A stretch of 64,000 nucleotides of DNA, from contig OZ244921.1 of assembly GCA_965221755.1 (NCBI GenBank), forward strand, positions 1,860,001 through 1,924,000. Direction: 5' to 3'. Source of the stretch: Azophilus sp965221755. GTDB taxonomy: Bacteria > Pseudomonadota > Gammaproteobacteria > Pseudomonadales > Azotimanducaceae. A program made the translations under genes and the position numbers. Below, piece after piece: positions 58,324-64,000 of this stretch (position 1 is the first letter of the stretch; each line of letters opens with the position of its first letter). The notes beneath the pieces are model-generated. The model was not told where the DNA came from. It was given only the letters and a program-made list of their open reading frames with translations, and did no database searches.

Positions 58324-60861
58324 TCACTCGAGGCCATGCTCGCCGTAGTACAGCCTGAGCCGCCAACCGGTCAGGCTGCCTTCGTCGCCGGGGGCGAGGT
58401 CCGCCACATGCAGGGTCCAAGCGCCGTTGGGTGGTTCGCCGTAGAAGGCGTTGCTGAGCAGTTGCCAGCCCTGCAGCCCGGGGGTGCCCTCCAAAGCGGT
58501 GTTGAAGGGCGGATTGACCACACTGGATGTTCCCGAAGGCGAGCGCAGCGTGACGCCGAGATCGAACGGGTTGGCGTGATCGGCGGTTAGCTCCAGCACG
58601 ACCGCTTCGACGTTGGCGCCCGCGGGAAGGTCGGAGACCGTCAGGCTGGCCGTGGCGCCGGCGCCGTCGGCGTCGGGAATCGCCAGCGGGGGTTCCGCCG
58701 TTGGCGCGAACCACGCCGACTCGACGAACTCGCCAAGGCTGTCGGGAACGTGGCCGGCCACCATGGCCACGGCGGCATCCACGTCCACCGCGCCAAACCC
58801 GTACCAATTGTGGAAGGCGTGGCCGGCGGCGTTGGTCTGCCATGCGTGCTGGGCGACGTATGGAGTGCCGGCAAAGGCCGCCCGCACTGCCGGGATGTCA
58901 GCGTCGATGCGGCGTGCGGTGGATGCCAGGATGTGCTTGACGTCCCGCCAAGTGAGCGCCGGCTCGACGCCGAGCAGCAGCGCCACCGCGCCCGCCACCG
59001 CAGGCGCTGCCGAGGAGGTGCCGCCGAAGCTGCTGACGTAGTCGCCGTCCGGGTTCAGCGGGTGTCCGTCCGGGCCACCGGTCAGGCGGTTTTGAACGAA
59101 TTGGCTGTAGCCGCCGTGCGCCCCGGCTTGATCGGTGGTGATCATGGCGGGCCCTGCGATCCCGTCCTCGCCGGATGGGCCGACCACCCAGAGTCCGGCG
59201 CCGGCGCTGGCATAGGACGACTTCATGTCGTCGGCGTTGAAGCCTCCCACGTTGATCAGCCACGGCAGGTTGACGTCCGGGTCGGCGTTGGCCGCAACGC
59301 AGCCGATCTCCTGGTTGAACGGATGCCTAGGCGCGCAGCCGCCAAAGTCGTTGCCGACCGCCTTGACGTAGAGCGCTCCCCGTCCCGACCGCAGCTCCGC
59401 CGTGGCGTGGCTGAACAGCCGCACGAACTCCTCCTGCGAGTTCATGCCGGGTGCCAAGGCGCCGAAACTCATGTTGAACACGTCCACGCTGGCTGAGTTC
59501 GGTGCGGCGTCGCTGCCGCCCAAGCTCCGCAGCAGCGCCGTTTCGAAGGCCGCGCCCGGATCCTCGGACTCCGGGTCGCCAGCTTCAATGGGATTGAAGC
59601 CGACGAGCCGGACGCCGGGTGCGACCCCCCGTCCGCCGCGGCCGTTGTCCGCCGCCGCGGCAGCGACGCCGGCGACGCTGGTGCCGTGATCGCCAAGCAG
59701 GCCGAAGCGGAACGGCTCGTCCGGCGCGGTCCCGAAGCTGGCCAGGCGCGAGTGCGCAAAATTGTGGGAGCCGCCGTCGATGGTGTTGGCGGCGAGGTCG
59801 GGATGGCAGGTTTCAAGTCCGGTGTCCACCACCGCCAGCGTGACGCCGGCGCCATCAAGGCCGGCGGCCATGGCCTCGGCCATGCGCAGGTCGGCGCCCG
59901 CCAGGCCACCGCGGTCCGAAAACGCCGGCTGGCCCGTGTTGCGCAGATGCCATTGCTCCGGCTGCAGGGGGTCGCCGGAACCCGACGCCGCGCGCTTTGG
60001 GGCAATGCACCGCGCCACCACGTCGCCTCGGGCGTCCGTCGCAAAGCCGTTGAGGAAGACGTGGGGGGCTGCATTGTCGAATCCGCTCGGCGGCGGCGCC
60101 TCGCCAAGATAGGCGCGAACGTAGTAAGCCTCGTTGGCCGCAAGGTCCGACAGCGGCACTTGAAAGACGTTCAGGCTGCCCAAGAGGAACTCGATCGGAT
60201 CGTCCGGCGCCTTGATCTCGACGCGGTCGATCAGGCGCACGTCGGTCTCGAAGGCGGGGTCGGTGGACCACTCCGCGACCAGCGGCACGGGCTGGCCGTC
60301 CGGGCGCTCGTTCTGCGCAGCCGTAATCAAGACCACCGCGTCCGAGGCGAGGGTGTATGCCAGCGGGAGCAGCGCCAGCTCCGGTGACTCGGCCCGCTCC
60401 GGGGTTTTGTCCACTTGCGCCGCAGGGCCGTCCAGCAGGGTGAGCGTTGCCGCGGCGTTGCCGCCGAGCACCGCGTTGCCGGTGACCGCGCCCAAGGCAA
60501 GCTCGATGGTCTCCTCGCCCTCTTCAACAAAGTCGCGGTAAACGTCGATCTCCAACGCCGCGAAGCTGTTGTTTGCGGGGATGGTCACGCTGTCCTCAAG
60601 CGGCGCGTAGTCGCTGCCTGAGGTGGCTGAACCGGCCACGTTCAACGCCACGGTGACGGGGGTGGCCGTGAACCGGTCGAGCGCCACCTGCACCCTCACT
60701 TTTGGGTTGTCCGCCTCCTCGACGGCGGCCGCGCCCTCGATTGACAGCGACGCCATTGCCGGTCGAGGCGGCTGCGCTTCCTTGTGCGGCGGCGTGCCGC
60801 AGCCGACCAGCGCGCAGAGGCCGATGGCCGCCCCCGCTGCGATGCGCGACGCTAGCGCCAT
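58324..60861 (-). CDS. subtilisin-like (S8) lipoprotein protease with Calx-beta and P domains
   Basis: 845 residues. The signal peptide ends LCALVGC, so Cys21 is the likely lipid-attachment site. A Calx-beta-like domain covers about 38-150 (SGSDYAPLEDSVTIPANNS, DFVEEGEETIELAL). The S8 domain carries Asp346 (VVDTGLE), His392 (GDHGTSVAG), oxyanion Asn504 (AVGNDFGG) and Ser616 (GGTSSAAPAV). A proprotein-convertase P domain forms the last 130 residues (LTADHANPFDLGVTLRSPSGT, WTLHVADLAPGDEGSLTGW). It is probably periplasmic and membrane-anchored. The start overlaps the upstream pro-domain-like gene by ten bases. There is no recognisable inhibitor-type propeptide within the protein itself. Confidence 0.92.
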   Translation of the reverse strand: MALASRIAAGAAIGLCALVGCGTPPHKEAQPPRPAMASLSIEGAAAVEEADNPKVRVQVALDRFTATPVTVALNVAGSATSGSDYAPLEDSVTIPANNSFAALEIDVYRDFVEEGEETIELALGAVTGNAVLGGNAAATLTLLDGPAAQVDKTPERAESPELALLPLAYTLASDAVVLITAAQNERPDGQPVPLVAEWSTDPAFETDVRLIDRVEIKAPDDPIEFLLGSLNVFQVPLSDLAANEAYYVRAYLGEAPPPSGFDNAAPHVFLNGFATDARGDVVARCIAPKRAASGSGDPLQPEQWHLRNTGQPAFSDRGGLAGADLRMAEAMAAGLDGAGVTLAVVDTGLETCHPDLAANTIDGGSHNFAHSRLASFGTAPDEPFRFGLLGDHGTSVAGVAAAAADNGRGGRGVAPGVRLVGFNPIEAGDPESEDPGAAFETALLRSLGGSDAAPNSASVDVFNMSFGALAPGMNSQEEFVRLFSHATAELRSGRGALYVKAVGNDFGGCAPRHPFNQEIGCVAANADPDVNLPWLINVGGFNADDMKSSYASAGAGLWVVGPSGEDGIAGPAMITTDQAGAHGGYSQFVQNRLTGGPDGHPLNPDGDYVSSFGGTSSAAPAVAGAVALLLGVEPALTWRDVKHILASTARRIDADIPAVRAAFAGTPYVAQHAWQTNAAGHAFHNWYGFGAVDVDAAVAMVAGHVPDSLGEFVESAWFAPTAEPPLAIPDADGAGATASLTVSDLPAGANVEAVVLELTADHANPFDLGVTLRSPSGTSSVVNPPFNTALEGTPGLQGWQLLSNAFYGEPPNGAWTLHVADLAPGDEGSLTGWRLRLYYGEHGLE

Positions 60862-61418
60862 TCAACCGTCGGACTGCGCAGCCGCACTGAGGCTTCGGGT
60901 CGGCCGGGCAGGGCCCGCGCCTGATCGACCGCATCGAGCGGATGCAGGTTGCGGGGCAGGTCGATGACGGCGAATCCCAAACGCTCGAAGACGGTCACCC
61001 GCGTTGCGCCCAGCGCCTCGCCGACCGCTTCGGCGTCCGCTCCGCCCACCAGCTCCAGCCTGATGCTCGGCAGCAGCGAAGCGAAGGCGCGGCGGGCCGG
61101 GTCGAACAGGATTCTCGACCGGGGGCCGTCCAGCGGCGTCGCCGCTCGGTAGGTCTGGCCATCCACCCGCACCACATGGATGCGCTGCGTCCCGCTCTCG
61201 AAGGAGCTGGCGGCGATTGCGGCGCTTTGCTTGGCGGCTGCGCTTGGCTGGGGCGCGGGATGCAGAACGGCCAGTTGGCGGCCTTCCGCAACGACCAAGG
61301 GAAGCGTCGCGGCGGTTGGCTGGAGCTGCCGCACCTGAGCCGATGTCAGTGACGCCAGCAACAGAGCTGCGCAGCCGAGCGACCGACAAGCCAAGCCCGC
61401 TGCGTTGGATGGCCTCAT
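60852..61418 (-). CDS. exported protein resembling a stand-alone S8 protease pro-domain
   Basis: 188 residues from ATG 61418, which overlaps the ccoP stop (ATGA). A signal peptide (GCAALLLASLTSA) is followed by an Ala/Gln-rich middle. The C-terminal 80 residues (LLPSIRLELVGGADAEAVGEALG, ATRVTVFERLGFAVIDLPRNLHPLDAVDQARALPG) have the beta-alpha-beta look of subtilisin-type propeptides. Its stop lies inside the start region of the protease gene, so the two are translationally coupled. The pro-domain role is inference from pattern and position. No other family is evident. Confidence 0.62.
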   Translation of the reverse strand: MRPSNAAGLACRSLGCAALLLASLTSAQVRQLQPTAATLPLVVAEGRQLAVLHPAPQPSAAAKQSAAIAASSFESGTQRIHVVRVDGQTYRAATPLDGPRSRILFDPARRAFASLLPSIRLELVGGADAEAVGEALGATRVTVFERLGFAVIDLPRNLHPLDAVDQARALPGRPEASVRLRSPTVEWR

Positions 61419-62302
61419 TCCGGTTCGTCCGTCCGCGTCAGCCAAGCCACCAGCAGCCGAATCTGCGTGTCGTCCAGCCGCTCGCCAAAGGCCGGCATTT
61501 CGCCGTTGCGGCCTTGGGCGATGGAGTGGCGGATGGCGGCGCGGGATTGGCCGTAGAGGTTGGCGTCGTCGGTCAGGTTCGGGGCGCCAAGCTGGGGGTT
61601 GCCGCTGCCGTCCGCGCCATGGCAGGCGGCGCAGAACTGCATGTACTGGCCCTCGGCCGGATGGCCGGCGGCGGTTCCGTTGCCGAGCGCCAGCGTGTAG
61701 TCGGTCAGCTGGTCGATGGCCTGCTCGCCCAGCGCAGCCTCCCAGCCCACCATGACGGCTTGGCGTCCATGGCGTATTGAATGATCGACCTGCGCGGGGT
61801 CGCTGCCCCATTGCCATGCCGCATCGACGAGGTTCGGGAAGAGGTTGGCTTGGCCCTGCGCTTCGTAGCCGTGGCAGACGGCGCAGTTGCGGTTGTAGAT
61901 GCGCTGGGCCGAGGCCATGAGCTTGGCGTCCTCCCGCAGGGTGTCGAGCTTCGCCTCAGCGACCAGCCGCCGCAGCGGGCCGAACTCGGCTTGGTAGCGC
62001 TCCAGGCGTTGGCTGATCTCCCCGCCTTGGGACCAGTTGAGGGCGCCTCGGAACGCCCCCAGCCCCGGGTACAGCATCAGGTAGATCACGGAGATGACCA
62101 AGGCCGCGAAGATCAGCCAAAACCACCACAGCGGCGCCGGATGCTCGCCTTCGCGCAGGTTGCCGTCCCAAACCGGGCTGGGCTCCTCTTCGCCGCCCTT
62201 GGCGAAATAGACGCTGTAGATCAGCCAAAAGACGCCGATCAAGCTGGCGACGGTGAGCACCGCCACCCAGCCGCTCCAGAATCCGCTCGGCAGTTCAGCC
62301 AT
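61415..62302 (-). CDS. ccoP: cbb3-type cytochrome c oxidase subunit III (diheme)
   Basis: 295 residues from ATG 62302, overlapping the ccoQ stop by 8 bases. Two membrane helices are at about 7-30 and 52-75 (APLWWFWLIFAALVISVIYLMLYPGLG), then two cytochrome c domains with CAVCHG and CAACHG. The QVDHSIRHGRQAVMVGW and RHSIAQGRNGEMPAFGERL segments supply the axial Met ligands. It delivers electrons to the CcoO/CcoN core. Operon order ccoN-O-Q-P is complete apart from the cut ccoN. No ccoGHIS assembly genes follow. Confidence 0.96.
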   Translation of the reverse strand: MAELPSGFWSGWVAVLTVASLIGVFWLIYSVYFAKGGEEEPSPVWDGNLREGEHPAPLWWFWLIFAALVISVIYLMLYPGLGAFRGALNWSQGGEISQRLERYQAEFGPLRRLVAEAKLDTLREDAKLMASAQRIYNRNCAVCHGYEAQGQANLFPNLVDAAWQWGSDPAQVDHSIRHGRQAVMVGWEAALGEQAIDQLTDYTLALGNGTAAGHPAEGQYMQFCAACHGADGSGNPQLGAPNLTDDANLYGQSRAAIRHSIAQGRNGEMPAFGERLDDTQIRLLVAWLTRTDEPE

Positions 62303-62459
62303 CGACGGGATCGTCCTGGGCGCCGTCCAATTCGTCCTGCAAGGGGATGCGCGCCGCCTCATCGGCCGCCTCGCTGGAGCCGCCCCACAGCACCCAGACC
62401 GCGAGCGCCGCCATGAAGGCCATCACCAGCATGTCGCCGGCGAAAATGAACCAGGTCAC
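62295..62459 (-). CDS. ccoQ: cbb3-type cytochrome c oxidase subunit IV (CcoQ/FixQ)
   Basis: 54 residues from GTG 62459, a start that overlaps the ccoO stop (GTGA). It begins VTWFIFAGDMLVMAF, with one membrane helix (MLVMAFMAALAVWVLW), and an acidic tail (EAADEAARIPLQDELDG). CcoQ stabilises the interaction of CcoP with the core complex. Easily missed because the start is not ATG and it overlaps both neighbours. Confidence 0.85.
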   Translation of the reverse strand: MTWFIFAGDMLVMAFMAALAVWVLWGGSSEAADEAARIPLQDELDGAQDDPVDG

Positions 62460-63124
62460 AGCTGTGCAGCCCCGGGCTGCGCCAACGCTTCCGCAGGAAG
62501 CGCCGCCGCCTCCGCGTTCGGCGGGCGCAGCGCCTGCAGGTAGGCCACCAAGGCATCGACCTCGGCCAGCCCGGCCAGCGCCGCGGGCGCCGCTTCGATT
62601 TCGGCATCGGTGTAGGGATGGCCGAGGCGGCGCAAGGCCCGCATCTTGGCCTGAATGCTGCCGTCGGCGTCCGCTGCCCGCCCGGCGAGCCACGGATAGC
62701 CCGGCATGATGGAGTCCGGCACCACGCTGCGCGGATCAAGCAGGTGCATCCGCTGCCAGAGGTCGGTGTACTTGCCGCCGACGCGGTGCAGGTCCGGCCC
62801 AGTGCGCTTGGAACCCCACAGAAAGGGGCGGTCATAGGCGGATTCCCCCGCCTTGGAGTAGGGCCCGTAACGCTTGACTTCCGCCAGCAGGGGGCGCACC
62901 TGTTGCGAGTGGCAGGTGCTGCAGCCCTCCCGGATGTAGAGGTCGCGCCCGGTCAACTCCAACGGGCCGTAGGGCTGGGCGCCGGGCGCAGGCGTGACCA
63001 GCTCGTCCTGCAGCACGCTCGGCAGCACCTGCACCAAGCCGCCGATGGCGGAGACGAGCAGGATGCCGAAGATCAGCAAGCCGCTGTTGCGCTCCAGCTT
63101 CCGGTGCAGATCGACGGCGTTCAT
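62456..63124 (-). CDS. ccoO: cbb3-type cytochrome c oxidase subunit II (monoheme)
   Basis: 222 residues from ATG 63124, five bases after the ccoN stop; the frame stays open further upstream, but that stretch is ccoN sequence in another frame. An N-terminal membrane helix (SGLLIFGILLVSAIGGLVQVLP) is followed by the family core YIREGCSTCHSQQVRPLLAEVKRYG with the heme-binding CSTCH, FLWGSKRTGPDLHRVGGKY and VPDSIMPGYPWLA with the Met ligand. It passes electrons from CcoP to the catalytic subunit. Confidence 0.97.
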   Translation of the reverse strand: MNAVDLHRKLERNSGLLIFGILLVSAIGGLVQVLPSVLQDELVTPAPGAQPYGPLELTGRDLYIREGCSTCHSQQVRPLLAEVKRYGPYSKAGESAYDRPFLWGSKRTGPDLHRVGGKYTDLWQRMHLLDPRSVVPDSIMPGYPWLAGRAADADGSIQAKMRALRRLGHPYTDAEIEAAPAALAGLAEVDALVAYLQALRPPNAEAAALPAEALAQPGAAQL

Positions 63125-63129
63125 GGCCC

Positions 63130-64000
63130 CTACGCTGCTGCCATCGCCGGCGGCGATGCGGCCACCGTGCGCCGCCCCTTGCCGGTCATGGCAAGGTTGT
63201 AGGCCATCAGCAGGGCGCCGGACAGGAAGACGATGCCCGCCACCAGCCGCAGGGCGTAGTAGGGCGCCATGCTCGCCATGATGTCCTTGAAGCTGAAGCT
63301 GAGCTCGCCGAGGTCGTCCAGGCTCAGCCACAGCAGCCCCTGGGAGACCCCGGCGCCCCACATCGACAGGATGTACAGCATGGTGCCCGCCAGCGCCAGC
63401 CAGAAGTGGATGTTGGCGAGCCTGACGCTGTGCAGGGTTGCGCCGACCAGCCGGGGCACCAGGAAGTAGAACGCGCCGAAGGTGATCATGGCGTTCCAGC
63501 CGAGCGCCCCGGAATGCACGTGGCCGATGGTCCAATCGGTGAAGTGGCTGACGACGTTGACGCTCCTGATCGACATCATCGGCCCTTCAAAGGTGGCCAA
63601 GCCGTAGAAGGCCAGGGACAGCACGATGAACTTAAGCGCCGGGTCGGTGCGCAGCTTCCGCCAAGCGCCGGCCACCGTCATCACGCCGTTGACCAAGGTG
63701 GCCCAGGAGGGCGCCAGCAGCACCAGGCTCATCACCATGCCCAAGGACTGCACCCACTCCGGCACCGCGTTGTAGTGCAGGTGGTGGGGGCCGGCCCAGA
63801 TGTAGCTGTAGGTGAAGGCCCAAAACGCGACGATGGACAGCCGGTAGCTCCAGATCGGCTGCCCGGCGTGCTTGGGCAGGAAGTAGTACAGCATGCCCAG
63901 AAAGCCGCCGGTCAGCAGGAAGCCGACCGCGTTGTGCCCGTACCACCATTGCACGATGGCGTCCTGCGCCCCCGCAAACAGCGAGTAGGACTTCGACAGC
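63130..64000 (-). CDS. ccoN: cbb3-type cytochrome c oxidase subunit I, C-terminal part (5' end outside window)
   Basis: About 290 residues to the stop. Heme-copper oxidase features are IVQWWYGHNAVGFLLT (metal-ligand His), YIWAGPHHLHYNAVP (copper B His pair), FEGPMMSIRSVNVVSHFTDWTIGHVHSGALGWN (heme His ligands) and several membrane helices. It is the catalytic subunit of a high-affinity oxidase used under low oxygen. An internal ATG-like start at 63954 is not the real start; the frame is open to the window edge. Confidence 0.97.
   Translation of the reverse strand, partial: LSKSYSLFAGAQDAIVQWWYGHNAVGFLLTGGFLGMLYYFLPKHAGQPIWSYRLSIVAFWAFTYSYIWAGPHHLHYNAVPEWVQSLGMVMSLVLLAPSWATLVNGVMTVAGAWRKLRTDPALKFIVLSLAFYGLATFEGPMMSIRSVNVVSHFTDWTIGHVHSGALGWNAMITFGAFYFLVPRLVGATLHSVRLANIHFWLALAGTMLYILSMWGAGVSQGLLWLSLDDLGELSFSFKDIMASMAPYYALRLVAGIVFLSGALLMAYNLAMTGKGRRTVAASPPAMAAA

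Overview
The window reads as chromosome of a high-GC gammaproteobacterium. The evidence is the RpoB/RpoC sequence, an E. coli-type single-chain pyruvate dehydrogenase E1 (AceE), an ampD/nadC divergent pair, a cbb3 oxidase ccoNOQP operon, and TonB-dependent receptors. I cannot name the lineage. No tRNA, rRNA, CRISPR array or intact insertion sequence was seen.

Layout. 1-14987: translation/transcription core (end of rplJ, rplL, rpoB, rpoC, then rpsL, rpsG, fusA, tuf), with rpoC and rpsL separated by a broken IS110-type transposase and a repeat element. 15203-29275: a visibly less GC-rich catabolic island. It holds a seven-gene minus-strand operon (hydantoinase/oxoprolinase-like hyuA-hyuB, a D-aminoacylase-like amidohydrolase, an FMN split-barrel protein, a ferredoxin-P450 fusion, an alpha/beta hydrolase, an SDR dehydrogenase). 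Next to it are a TonB receptor, an IS66-type transposase relic and a double-HTH Lrp-like regulator. The S10 ribosomal operon that often follows tuf is not here. 29380-33135: a decayed zone with broken ATPases, a brnTA toxin-antitoxin pair whose toxin has an in-frame amber codon, a nitroreductase fragment, a diheme cytochrome c and dispersed repeats.

33136-44300: a second small-molecule catabolism/transport block. It contains a luciferase-like oxidoreductase, a VOC protein, an alpha/beta hydrolase, an FAD monooxygenase, a membrane protein, a PQQ-type sugar dehydrogenase, a purine nucleoside permease-like lipoprotein, a second TonB receptor and an MFS transporter. 44340-54814: housekeeping genes aceF, aceE, ampD, nadC and an lhr-type helicase, with an ATPase fragment and a repeat copy between ampD and nadC. 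54815-58306: a probable defence remnant (5'-truncated AIPR gene plus AAA ATPase). 58324-64000: the cbb3 oxidase operon (ccoN cut by the window edge, ccoO, ccoQ, ccoP). It runs directly into a gene for a small exported protein resembling a protease pro-domain, and then a subtilisin-like lipoprotein protease.

The most interesting candidate system is the seven-gene island operon with its receptor and regulator. Uptake across the outer membrane, oxidative activation by a self-contained ferredoxin-P450, and hydrolysis of cyclic amide or N-acyl bonds would fit catabolism of one nitrogen-containing small molecule. The substrate cannot be read from the sequence.
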